From NCBI GenBank assembly GCA_950295325.1, contig OX485804.1, positions 13,206,001 to 13,270,000 on the forward strand: a stretch of 64,000 nucleotides of DNA, read 5' to 3'. How positions within the stretch are numbered: position 1 is the first letter of the stretch; every line of letters starts with the position of its first letter. Source of the DNA: Polytrichum commune (taxonomy: Eukaryota; Streptophyta; Polytrichopsida; Polytrichales; Polytrichaceae). Shown here one piece after another: positions 1 through 10,938 of this stretch. The notes beneath the pieces were generated by a model. That model did no database searches and was not told the DNA's origin. It was given only the letters and a program-made list of their open reading frames with translations. The position numbers and the translations under genes were made by a program.

Positions 1-216
1 TGAAATATTGTCATGGATGATTGAAATTTGGATCAAAATCACACAGTAAGTGATAGTAATTGCAACACTATAAATCCATAATCCCAAAAAATTTACAAGG
101 AATGACAAATAATGTTGGGTTAACATTTAGTGTTGGTGATAACATACCGCGGTTTACAATTACTATTGAGCAAGACAATTAGAACTGATGGCACTAAATA
201 TCATATTTAGTGTAGT
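1..216. repeat. MITE family A, 3' part (cut by window start)
   Basis: This stretch ends in TATCATATTTAGTGTAGT, the terminal sequence shared by several short elements in this window (near 20.2, 45.2, 51.2 and 52.0 kb). Its interior, including the phrases around 'gtcatggatgatt', 'aatgttgggttaacatttagtgttgg' (positions about 112-138) and 'attgagcaagacaatt', matches the 52.0-kb copy in the same orientation. There is no coding capacity. It is a non-autonomous inverted-repeat transposon whose other end lies outside the window. Confidence 0.75.
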
Positions 217-1880
217 AGTCTTGGTTTTTGTTGATAAATTCTAGAATGGAGTGGCTCATTGCAGATGTCATGATCAAATATAAACATAAACATAAATTTT
301 AAAGTTCTTATCACTATTTGAGAACGTAGTCCAAGGGAGCCTCAAGTCTTTCTTTCAATTAGATCACCAAGTTGACATTAGCCTCTATCTCACAGAGGTT
401 AATGAACTCCGCCACTCTAGAGAAATTAAGTAGTTTGAAACCATCATGATGTCCTTTAAATCCCATTTGCCTTTTTGGCTTCCTGAACTTTAAAATGAAT
501 TTCATTTGATTTGATTTCATAAACCGAAACCGTAACCTAAACACAAGTATGAATATAAACATAAAAAAGAAAAGGAATTTTTCCAAAACAAAAGATAACA
601 CCTACGAGGCTAGCCTAGTGAAAACGAGAGCCTTCAAAAGTAAGGGCCTACTTTAGGGGTTAACTTACTTAGGTGCGGGGATGAATTCTTGACACTTGAT
701 TTAACTAATTTTTTTGTTTGCGAATCTTTAGGGTTTGTTCGTTTGTCTGTCTGCGTTACAATGCGAGGCACTTGGCGATGGCGATGGCGGTTCTTCTTCC
801 ACTCATGACTTTCAACCACTTATTCGTCATGGTCACCAATTTCTCAACTTCTCAATGACCTCCCAGCTTTCGGATACCGTTGCTACTTGTCCAACTTTCA
901 CAATCTGACAATCTGCCAATCCCACTCCCCAGGTCGCTCCACCATCGATGTCTTTTCATTTTCCATTGCTTGTATTTGATTGTTTTGTAGGCTTTCTGCA
1001 CTGTTTGTGAATTTTCAGTCCGGATTGGAAACATATTGGTCCCGTGCTCGTGATATAATTCGCTGTGGGAGTGGAAATTGCCCCCACAATTGGGTTTTGG
1101 GTTGCAATTTTCGTTTCTTGAGTCTTCCACTGTCTGTAATTAGGTGTGTTGAAGTGAAGGGAATCATTCTGCGAGAATATTTCGGTTCCTGCTCTACTTC
1201 TACTGTTTCTTACTCTACCGACAATGATTTGCAATTCCCCAAATTGGTTTTTTTTCAAACATTTCGAGGCTTTCCTGTCAGCAATCTGTTGCGGTAAGCA
1301 CTCCTTTATATTGTGCCAATTGCAAGGTGAAGATTGCATACTTTCTTCTACATATGTATATGTAGAAACATGATTGAAGTGGGACTTATTAAGCACTTAA
1401 AGACGCTGTTTCAATGATGCCACTGACATGACAAGGTTTAAACTGCACACAAACCTGCATGGTTTATTTGAATCTTTACTGCCTTCTAATCTCCTCAAAA
1501 TATAGTGGCCTCATTTCCAGAACCTACTTCTTCATCACTGGGTTTGTCCTCCTTTATATCTTAGGTTCTCAAAGAAGCATTCTGTATATGCAATTGACTT
1601 GTTCTTTCTACTTGGAGTATCTTATTTAGGTGGTATTATGCACTGCGACATCATGTAAAAATAATCCTCTGATTTCTGAGGTCTCAGATTTGATACCACC
1701 AAGCTGAATGTCTACTTAATCTGTGGTGGTGATTGGCAATTACTGGAAACTTCATTTCATGTTTCGCCCATATTTTTGTAGGATGTAAGTGAGCCATTTT
1801 GGTCAGTTTGAGACTTTGTCGACCAGTTTGGAAGCTAAGTTTTGATTTAAAAAAATCTTTTGTGTTAGAATATATAATAG
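217..1880 (+). other. 5' flank and probable leader of the PUX10-like gene
   Basis: No convincing protein-coding gene is visible here. AT-rich DNA gives way at about 720-1300 to a more balanced segment that probably holds the transcription start and non-coding first exon of the downstream UBX gene; this is inferred from position only. Positions about 1305-1555 recur, diverged, downstream of the gene at about 7998-8575, so the gene is bracketed by direct copies of its own leader. Short open frames here lack family features. Confidence 0.4.
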
Positions 1881-1881
1881 T

Positions 1882-2340
1882 TAGCCTTTTAAGAGTCAAA
1901 TCTCATTGTGATGGTTGGTCACACTTATCTGCTCCTGTAGCCACAGATATGTGCTTAATTCTCGATGCTTGTAATGTTGCAACAAAATCTCCACAGGTGT
2001 GCCTGGTTTGTTGTTCTGAGCTGCTTTTTGTTATATGAAAATTGTTTAGCCTTGAAGAGTTGAACCTTGTAGGCATGGTTCGTCAGACCTAGTTGCCACA
2101 GAAATATGCATAAAATCTTGTTGCTTGTAATGTCCAAACAGAATTTTCACAGGTTTGTAAAGTTCTTTCATTTTGAAGTTTGTTTCTGTCAGAATTAATT
2201 TAGCCTTGAAAAGTTGAACCTCATAGGCATGGTTGGTCACACCTACCTTCTCCTGCAGCCACAAAGAATGTGCATAATTTTGATGCTTTTAATGTTGTAA
2301 ATTGACACTTTTCACAGGTTTCTGAAGATCTTACTGGAGA
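1882..2340 (+). repeat. Three tandem 155-164 bp repeats ending in splice-acceptor-like sites
   Basis: Units begin at 1882, 2046 and 2201 with 'tagcctt..aagagt', pass through 'ggcatggttggtcacacc' or close variants, and each ends with a pyrimidine-rich '..cacag|gt' sequence (near 1996, 2151 and 2317). The last acceptor-like site is 36 bp upstream of the ATG of the UBX gene. The block therefore looks like the 3' end of a 5'-UTR intron triplicated in tandem, offering up to three alternative acceptors. The repeat is plain in the sequence; the splicing role is inferred. Confidence 0.7.
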
Positions 2341-2353
2341 CAATTGACACAGT

Positions 2354-5300
2354 ATGGCAGACAATGGAACGGATCACCAAAAGCTCGCCTACTTCCAAGA
2401 AGTCACAGGCGTGAAAGACTCGTCCCTTGCACACCAAATTTTGGATGCGTATGGTTGGGATTTAGATGCAGCTGTACAAGCTATGGTGGACAAGGATACA
2501 AATGAGATTCCTGAGTACCAAGAAAGTATGCAGGTGGCCGCAGGGGGCAGCAGCTCAGAGACGATTTTGACCAGTTCGTCAACTTTACTTGGAAATGCTA
2601 TAGTTGAGAGCACAACAACACCTATCATTGACAATGGCCACGCAGATGAGCGGAGTATTTTTGAACGAATTGGAGATGGGGGTAATTTGTATGGACCTAC
2701 TGGAGGGATGGAAGAAGACCCAAATGCTGCAAATGTTGTTTGGAGGGTTGTAACATTACCTTTCGTTCTTCTGCGAGGAAGCTATAAGCTCATATTTGGT
2801 GCGGTTGGCCTTGGCATTTGGGTGGCGGGTGGGGTATTGAACGCGGGTTTAGGTATGTGCAAAAATTTATCCTTGTTTTAAACTACTTCCAATAGGTCTT
2901 AGGTAGAGGGTCCTAAAACGGTTGCTTTCAGTATATCTATAAATATAACATTGATATATCTTCTAGACGTTTCTTGTTAGCAAATTGAAAGGGGATTCCA
3001 ATGCATCAAAGTATGCCTTATTTGAATTCCATATGCAAAAGTTTATAACAGTGCAAAGTTTTATTGGTAGATGATCCAAAACCAACACTGAAGCCTGATG
3101 TTAATGTGGTGGATATTTCAAAATCAATTTGTACTTATAGTGCAAGATTTTAGGGTGTTGGTTTTTGGACCCTCTTACCTTGTTTGGGCATGTGGTCCTT
3201 ATGTGGTCACCCTTCTGAATTGAACACCTATATTTGAGTAGTATATGGCAAAGCTTGTAGTTAAGAATGGACACCAAAAAGACATGGCGAGATTGAATTT
3301 CTGCTTGGAAGATATTAGCCATTCTAGGTTGGTCATTTAAAGAGAAAGGTATTTTTCACTTTGGATTCTTATAACTTTTGCATCTATAGCTGCTTGTGTT
3401 TGATGCAGGGTCCAATATTGTCACATGTCTTGTTTGTGACCGAAATGTTTAATGACCTAGAAGTCATCCTTCCAAGTTATCCACCTATTAGAGTTATCCT
3501 TTCAACTTGATGGGATTTTATGTTGGGAGTTGGTCCCTTGTGATTTTCCATTGGTGTTTGTACATACCAAATCAACAACAGCTTTCCACTTGTGGTGCAT
3601 GATCGGAGGTAGTGTTTGAATTTGAGTGAAGAGCAACCTATTCGGTGCATCGAGGGCCAAACTCATTTTAGCATCTCTTGACATCCCAAAATGTGTTTGA
3701 TTCTCAACAAACTGATACGTGTTCTTTGTTTGAACATCCACACTACCTCTACAAAACTGATATATGTATTTATATTTCTTTCTTTCTGTTGTCATACTGG
3801 TTTCCACATATCATATTTGTTTCAAGTGTCTTCATGTTTTGTTTGCAATTGGATTCTATGTTACAATTGTTGATTTGGGTTGTGTCTTCTGACAATTGTT
3901 TTTTTTTCAGGTGTGTTGCGTTTGAATCAAGAACCAAATCAAGGTGGTGAGAATGAGACGGACATTCCTTCTCTTGCACCGGTATCAGTACCAACAGGAG
4001 CATCTGAGGCAGCTAGTTTTTTGAGGTCATTTGAAAGACGTTACGGCTACTATCACCCTGAGTTTCAAGCTGTGAGCTTTATGGAAGCTGTACGAAGAGC
4101 GAGCCAGGAGTTCAAATTTCTCTTTGTGTACTTGCACTCTGCAGGGCACATGAATACGCCCTTGTTTTGCGAACAAACATTATGCAATGAAGTGGTTGTG
4201 TCTTTTATCAATGAAAATTTTATAGCTTGGGGGGGTGATGTTCATAGTGCCGAAGGTTATCAAATGGGTAATAGTCTCAAGGCATCCACGTTCCCCTTTT
4301 GTGCCGTTATCATGAGCTCCTCCAGCATGCGCTTTGGTATTCTTCAACAGGTACTATTTTATAATTATATTTGGAAATTACTTTCCTCAAAAAGGAAGTT
4401 GTACCATTTCGTGTCATCCACCTCCTTGTTTGTTGCCCCTAAACTTATAAATTTCAAGTTGTAAGCTTGTAGGGTACCTTTATTTTTGTGTGTGATTAAG
4501 TGGCCTTTTTAATTTATTATACTGAAAGGAGATCTCTTTTTGATCACTTAGGGTTGCTTTGACCTTCACTTGGGTCATGCACTCTTGATTTGTGGTTTAT
4601 ATTACTAGATTCTTATTTTCCATGCTTTACAAGTATAGAATGCCTTGCTCAAAGGTCAATGGAAAAAAATTGAGTTGGTACGTAATCCATGCTTTCTAAT
4701 CTTACGTTTCAGAGTAATCCACATCTTTCAAGTATGCTCAAGAAGTAAAATGCCCTAGAATTCGGTGCTTTTGGGGGTACTTTTAGTTGTTGTTGAGCTG
4801 CATTGTGACCTGAGGATAGGCTACATGATCCTTTCTAGATCATCAAACATGTAGGAACTCCTTCATTGATCACTTGGCGTTGCTTGAGCTTCACTTGGAT
4901 CATGCACTCTTGATTTGTGGTACTTTGGGTTAGTCCCTCTACTTATCATATCAGTTCTTTAGCTTCACGTCAAAGCACTGCTCTAAACAAAATCTATGTT
5001 TTACGCGAACAAAGGAACACCCTAGTAAATATCCAGAACGGACTGAGAAAAAAGAAAAATACGAATGCGTGAATGGGTTTTATTTGCTATTTTAATTTTC
5101 AGTGTTTTAAGTTCGAAACAAATCTTAATTTATAATGAAGAATTTATTGTAGCTTGAAGTTTTGTAGGTTTTGTTATATTTAGTCAAAAAACCTTCGGTA
5201 AAACATTAAAAGCTACTTCTGATGCACGAAGCGAAGCTCTTCTTTCTGAGTTACAGCAATTGATGAGTTCTCAAGAAGCTCTGTTGTTTGAGTTGAAGAA

Positions 5301-7789
5301 ACAGCATGAATTACGTAGTATTAGTTTGCGTTCAAGTACGCAAATGATTGGAGAATCTTGTATAAATGATATGCTTAGGCGCTGTGCACCTAAGAATCAT
5401 TGCGGAGATTGACTTTGTTACACTTGTTAATTCTTATTATTATTTTTATTCTAAGAATCATATTTCGTTTGGGGTGGTGTTAGGTAGAAGGATATCGGTC
5501 TGCAGCAGACCTGTTGTCCATGTTGCAGAAAGTAATTGAGGAGCAAAGTGCATTATTGACTGCAAATCGACAAGAGCAAGAAACACGGGAGTTGAATTGT
5601 CGCCTGCGTCAAGAACAAGATGATGCCTACCAATTAGGACTTCAGGCTGATCAGGTAGACCATCATTTCATTTCCTAATTAACTATGTTTCGGTTCTATA
5701 AATGGTGGCTCCGACCTTAACCCTTGAATGACCGAGGGTGTTTTTATACAGGCTATGAGACATACCAAAATAACAGTTTATCTGCTCTATGATATTGAAT
5801 CCATATTTAGCACCACCTATTAGAAAGAGGAAGAGAAAATAGAGTGATATGTGACGATGGTGATTAGATATGTGGCATAAATTTGAGTCTAAATCATTTA
5901 TACAAGCTCAAATTGTCCTATAGTTTATTAACAGAATAGCAGTTGGGCAGCATTGTTTCGGAGAGATTCCCAATTATGTAAGACTACATTTTAGAGAGAG
6001 GGCGTTTATTTGTAGTGCCGTTTATAAATTAACTGTATGAATTCCATTGTGGTATTGGATCATCACCTCATTCAAATTCTTTTGAGAATTGGTCTAAAGT
6101 ACGTCACAGTCAATAGGCAAACGTAGTGATGGAACTCGTGTTATCATGTGGTTCTTGTTACAAATACTTCTTTTATTGCATCTATCTGTGTTTGTGACTG
6201 ACAAAATGAATTACTTTGTTCTAAAAAAGTCTCAAAAATCATGAAATCATCCAACTTGTGTGCCCGATCATCAACATTGGCTAGTGTATTTCTCTCAAGG
6301 AATATTGAAGTTTCAGCAAATACGAGTTTTACATCAATGAAAGTAGCGTTTCGGCTGTCGTAATTTTTTTCAGACCTACCGAGTTTTGGACCTTAATTTG
6401 AGGGCCTTAATAATTTAGTGTATGTGTCAATTAAAACGCTATCAGATATGTTAGATAAGCATTTTAGTGGACCTGTTTTGAGGTGTGGAAATTGAATTTT
6501 TCAGGAACGAGAGCGAAGACAGCAAGCTGAGACAGAAAGGATAGAAAGAGAAAGATTTGAGGCAGACCAGAAGAAATTGCAAGAGGAAAAGGAAGCTGCC
6601 CAAAATCTACAGGTGGCAGCACAAAAGGAGGCCATCTTGGCCAAACATCGAAATAACAAAGCCTCAGCCCTTGGAGCAGAACCTGAAAAAGGACCTGATG
6701 TCACTCATGTATGATAAGTGTCACGAGTTTCTAAATTTTTCATGCACTCCAGTTTTATTTTTAAAAGTATTAGAGTTATCCGTAAAGTCTCCAGATCAAA
6801 CTCCAGGTGAGTTAAAAGAGCTTATTTTTAAAGTCACCCAAATTTTCTAAAGGCTTAAAATTGCATGTTAAAGGAATGGGGTTGAGGCTATTAGATAAGC
6901 AACTTTTTAGCTTGGCAAGCTACCCTTGCATAGGCCAATTGTGGATTTAGGATGGCAGGTCCCATGGATCAAACCCTATTTTAGATCCTAAAGTTCTGCC
7001 AGAGGTTTTTCGGATTGAAAGAGGACGTCCAAGAGTCACACGCAACTTTCAAAATTAGGCTTCAACACGACACACTATTGAGCTCTTCATAGATGAATCC
7101 CTAGAGGGACCGATCTAGGAGTTTGTTTCCTCTTTGAGTGACTTTGCGGATAATTTTAATATCTCTGAAGATGGCAGTCTGGTCTTTGATATGGTTTTCA
7201 TATTTGGAGTATGTATGCGCATAGGCAACAAATGTTCAGGCCAAGGATTTGTGCCACTAGAGTAAGTTGAAGTGAGAACGGTGGGGTTGAAGGTGAAAAC
7301 GTAGGGAACCCCTTCTTGCTTGGAGGTTTCTTTTTTTTGGCATATTTGACCCTGGTATTAGCAGCAGAGGCCCCGCATTAGTGTATTGAATTAAGTTGGG
7401 GTGCATCAACCACAAACATACAGGGCTAACTTGAGTGGCATGTATCCTAATCCCAGTGTTGATATTTGCTACCTCTAATTTTATTTTTTCTTTCCATTGT
7501 ACTTATTTATGTATTTAATTTTTTTTCATGGTGTTTGGTAATGGGTACACTGCAGGTAGCATTTCGGTTACCTAATGGAGAGCGCAGGGAGCGTAGATTT
7601 AAAAGCACCACCAAGTTGCGAGCATTGTTCGACTACGTGGAATCAGTTGGAACTGTGGGAACTGAGAATTTCTCTTTAGTATCCAATTTCCCTCGTAAAG
7701 TCTATGGTAATGACAATTTAGAAGTTACAATTGAGGAGGCTGGGCTTCATCCAAGCAGCAGTCTGTTTGTACAAGTGGATGCATCCTAG
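2354..7789 (+). CDS. PUX10: PUX10-like UBX-domain protein (FAF2/UBXD8 family)
   Basis: Five exons join in phase: 2354-2852, 3911-4350, 5484-5654, 6505-6708 and 7556-7789 (1,548 bp, 515 aa; the Arabidopsis protein is slightly shorter). Order of parts: UBA-like domain at about residues 5-45 ([14 protein letters not shown]); a long hydrophobic, glycine-rich segment at about 128-167, suited to a monotopic membrane hairpin; a UAS thioredoxin-like domain at about 195-313; a charged coiled coil at about 340-430; and a C-terminal UBX domain at 439-515 with the Cdc48/p97-contacting FPR motif at 483-485. Known family members recruit Cdc48 to ER or lipid-droplet membranes to extract ubiquitinated proteins such as oleosins; that role is transferred by homology. 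Introns are GT-AG. Intron 2 carries a mitochondrial atp4 insert. The start is the first ATG after the repeated leader and gives a complete UBA domain. Confidence 0.92.
2853..3910 (+). other. Intron 1 of the PUX10-like gene with an old dispersed repeat
   Basis: GT-AG intron of 1,058 bp. On the minus strand about 3130-3330 resembles sequence near 35.95, 56.6 and 61.1 kb: all share the order 'cctagaatgg', then 'tttttggtgt', then 'actcaaatataggtgt'. It is therefore a diverged copy of a family of dispersed repeats. Nothing in it looks coding. Confidence 0.5.
4540..4935 (+). repeat. Diverged duplicate segments in PUX10 intron 2
   Basis: The block 'gatcacttagggttgc..cttcacttgggtcatgcactcttgatttgtgg' at about 4542-4596 recurs at about 4870-4921 with a few substitutions, both copies direct and roughly 325 bp apart. 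The DNA between them contains further near-repeats ('catgctttacaagtat' and 'catgctttctaatc'). It is non-coding intron sequence. Confidence 0.55.
5065..5408 (+). pseudogene. atp4: Nuclear insert of mitochondrial atp4 (NUMT), broken
   Basis: Within intron 2 of the UBX gene, the frame from ATG 5065 reads like mitochondrial ATP synthase subunit 4 (formerly MI25/orf25): [50 protein letters not shown] and CAPK appear in family order. An in-frame TGA interrupts it near 5156, and similarity stops after the CAPK block (about 5394), with a stop at 5406-5408, so roughly the N-terminal 110 codons are present. It cannot encode a working subunit. The wording in the middle differs from flowering-plant atp4 and fits bryophyte-type mitochondria as I recall them. 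How far mitochondrial DNA extends upstream of 5065 is uncertain. Confidence 0.78.
6885..7250. repeat. Dispersed repeat in PUX10 intron 4
   Basis: This part of intron 4 (6709-7555) shares the order 'cttgcataggcc', 'ggatttagga', 'gatcaaaccc', 'caactttcaaa', 'cctctttgagtgacttt.tggata' with the reverse complement of about 39010-39340. These are two diverged copies of one element in opposite orientations. A 'gggtttgatcc' string resembles a pol III B box, which raises the possibility of a SINE; no matching A box was found with confidence. Confidence 0.5.
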
Positions 7790-7959
7790 AATGGTGATTT
7801 CACCACACTATCCTTCTGTATAGCGTTTTGGATGGAGTGATGATGATGTGGGTCACTTTGCCAAATATCTAGAATTGTTACTGGAATTTAACAGAGATGT
7901 ATATTGAGGTCAGTCTGTCTGTTTACTTCACACCCATTGTTGACGTTTTGGCATAGGAA

Positions 7960-7985
7960 GAGTAGAGTAGAGTAGAGTAGAGTAA
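7960..7985. repeat. (AGAGT)n microsatellite
   Basis: Five consecutive copies of the pentamer lie about 170 bp downstream of the PUX10 stop codon, probably in the 3' UTR or just beyond it. Confidence 0.9.
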
Positions 7986-7997
7986 TCAGACCTCTAT

Positions 7998-8577
7998 TTT
8001 GTGCCAATTTCAAGGTGAAAATTACGTACTTGTTTCTACATGTATATATTTGTCTACATGATTGAAGTGGGACTACTTAGGTGCATGCCACATGAGAGCC
8101 AAAGGAAGTTTCACAACTTCCTCCAACATGGCACTTTGCTTTTAAAAAGTCTCCTTTTCTTTGTTTTTCTCCTTATACTGTGGAATTCCGGGCACTAGTG
8201 CCCGGTAGTTGCGAACTACATTTATTGTGCCATGTCACTCTACTTTATTGCCAAGTAGATCTTGAAGCAATATCCAAAGCAGAATCCAAAGCTAAAAAGT
8301 CATTGTTGCCACTCCCCATACTTCCTCTCATGTGGCAACCACTTGCTCATTTGAACCAATGCTATTCATCCAACTCACTGCCGTTCATGCAAGTTTCCTC
8401 CCGTGTGGTTTGGGCCTTAAAGAAGCTGATTCAATGAGGCCTTTGACATGGCAACGTTGAAACTACACACAAACTGGATGTTTCTTTTTCTTTGCCTTCC
8501 AATTTTATCCAGATTGTAGTGGCCTCATTTCCCAAAACCCACCTCTTTATCACTGGGTTTGCCCTTGCAGTAGGTGG
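7998..8577 (+). repeat. Downstream copy of the PUX10 leader segment, with an internal insertion
   Basis: Two blocks match the upstream region at about 1305-1555 in the same orientation: the 'ttgtgccaatt.caaggtgaa..acatgattgaagtgggac' block (about 7998-8070) and the 'agtggcctcatttcc..aacc.ac.tctt.atcactgggttt' block (about 8518-8560). Some 350 bp between them has no counterpart in the upstream copy. That extra part contains the palindrome GGGCACTAGTGCCC. The copy stops where the pogo-like transposon starts. Confidence 0.65.
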
Positions 8578-8579
8578 TA

Positions 8580-10936
8580 CAGTCAAGACTCTATTAAGTG
8601 TTACCCCTATAAGCCTTATAATTTCATGTATGTTAAGAAGAATTTACTCCCTACAAAAACACAATTGGTAAGACTAGTGAGTGTTATTTGTTAAGTGTTA
8701 TAACATGCTCTACTCCCTTCTTTGTTAATTGCACCTCTATAAGTGTTAATTTTGAGAAAATCAAGGTAATAATATATGAGAGCATACATTTAAAACACGT
8801 AATCACATTTATCCTATATTCTTTGTGAACAATTCAAAATTGTTGGAGGCACACGGGTGTTCTTTCGATCTTTATTGAGAGGGAGATAGAGGAAGCTAGG
8901 CGTTTGGTAGAGGTTGACAAAGTTGCTACTCTACTTCATCAATTGATGTTATTATCATCTGATAGTGAGGTGGATGACGTGATGAATGCTCATGAATACC
9001 TCAATTATGAGATGGAGTTTGGTTTAAACAACCCTTATGAACCTACCGATCATGAGTTTTTGGATATGTATTCCTCATAACATCAAGAAATTAATGTTGA
9101 TGAGGTTATGGTTGATGTGGTAGAATTTGTTGTAGGATTTAATGTTGCTAAGCGTTCTTTAGACTTTGAAAAAATACTTTGAACAAAGACCAAATGATGC
9201 CTTATCACACATCAAGAGCATTCAAGGACTCCATAATGAAGTTTCATCCACGGGGAGGTGACTATCGGAATTTTAGAAACCATGTGAGATAAAAAATAAG
9301 GTCAATTTAATTCGTTGAGGATAAAATTTATACATTCATTAGATCTACCATAGCTTTGCAAATATGTCCCCTACATGTTTATATGTAAAATAAGGCGGTG
9401 AATGATTCCTCCATTTTAGTAATCAGTAGAAAAAAATAAGATTATAGATATTGGATCCCCCCAAATGTGTGTAGTAGAATCAATAGAATAATTATGGGTT
9501 AGACTACTTGGATGAAGAATTGTGTAAATTCTGTCCAAATTTGAATGAAACGCGTTAGTTTGGAGGGAAACGTTGTGGATTTTTTTTGGGGAAAGAATGT
9601 TGTGACTTCTCAATGGCCCTTGGGTTTGCTTAGGGTTTGAATAAGCATAGTGGTGTGAAGGCGGTGAAGTGTTTGGGTAGGAGGTCTTGCATTGGTGAAG
9701 TGTGGCACAAAGGCGGTAAGTAAGACATATTTTTTGGATCTTTCTTCTTTGCTCCATAGCATTCACAGCATTCACAGCATTCACAGCATTCACACAAGGT
9801 GTTTCACAAGCGTCAAAGATTTGGCTTGCTCCGCTCTCGTGAGGTATATCCACCTCATGCCAACAATTAGTTTTAGTTCTTTGTCATCATTGGTATTAAA
9901 CCTCTCCAAAATTTTGTCTTATCATGACATTGTAAAGGATATTGATATGTACCTTGACATATATTAGAGGGTGCATAGTTATATCCTAACCCTTCACATT
10001 GTAAATATTTGGTACAAGGTTGAATGTGTTTGTGAAAACAATTAAAGTAAATTTGTGTAATTTGTGTATTTAGTTTTTTCAATTGAATGCAATCTTTTGT
10101 TTTGGAGTAGATAATTATGCAAAATTTTCATATCTTATGACAATTGATTATATTTCTTGTTTTGTTCTATCCGTGTTTACAACTTGTCTATGTTAGCTTG
10201 TACATTTTGTCATCTCCATGTTCATTGGTAATCTTTTAACTAAACTCCAAGTGTTATTGATTGTGTTTTGAATGACACTTTGAATGCTTTAGCATTGGTA
10301 TAACTAATTGAAACCGATTAAATGACAAGATGGATGGTATGGAACGTTTGTCGCTCACATAGTCGATTTTGCAATGCTATAGTATTGTGTTCATTATTTG
10401 GTACTTGTACAATTTTTTTTTAAAAATATGATGCTAAAAATTGGTCTCTCCAAAAAATTACAAATAAACATAAGGTGCTTAAAAATATGTCAAAGGAACT
10501 TTATATCTACAAATAGGGAGGGAAAATTTACCGAGAGGTGCATAAATACCCCCCCCCCCCCCATTAAATACCCCATTATCGCATGTGGTTACAAAATGTA
10601 AGAGGGTGTGATCCCCCCGTGGTTTCATCTCATCATTTGGAAGCTTCTTGTCATACTACTATAGACTCTTTCTTTCAGTTAGTTTAGTTGGAAGAATCTC
10701 GTCGAGTTACTACTATATAGATTATTTCTTTCAATTAGTTTAGTTGAATTATGTATTATCATTTGTACTTTCATTTCTTTTTAAACATTATGTTCTTCAT
10801 CTTGGGAATTTTTAAGCATTATTTCTATAAATGTTATTAATCATTAGTATGAATTCTATAAGTGTTACTTGTTATGATTCTATATATGTTATTTTTTTGC
10901 TACTCCCCACCTGTAACATTTCTAGAGTCTTGATCG
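8580..10936. mobile_element. Decayed pogo/Tigger-like (Tc1-mariner superfamily) transposon
   Basis: The left end reads CAGTCAAGACTCTATTAAG and the right end, reverse-complemented, CGATCAAGACTCTAGAAA. Both ends are flanked by TA (8578-8579 and 10937-10938), the target duplication of this superfamily. Sub-terminal DNA on both sides is packed with 'ataagtgtta'-type repeats, as is common in pogo-like ends. Inside, an open stretch at about 8868-9080 (+), with IEEARRL and SDSEVDD, ends in TAA and looks like the acidic tail of a transposase, but no catalytic DDE domain is recognisable. The element is 2,357 bp and non-functional. It holds a (ATTCACAGC)4 minisatellite (about 9769-9803) and a C13 run near 10550. 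Confidence 0.6.
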
Positions 10937-10938
10937 TA

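Noticed and set aside
7466..7555. Extension of the last PUX10 exon upstream into the frame from 7466
   Set aside because: Residues before 7556 are hydrophobic intron translation. The TGCAG acceptor at 7555 joins [10 protein letters not shown] in phase, as expected for the UBX domain.
9769..9803. Four ATTCACAGC repeats considered as a CRISPR-like array
   Set aside because: There are no spacers; it is a simple nonamer minisatellite in a plant transposon.
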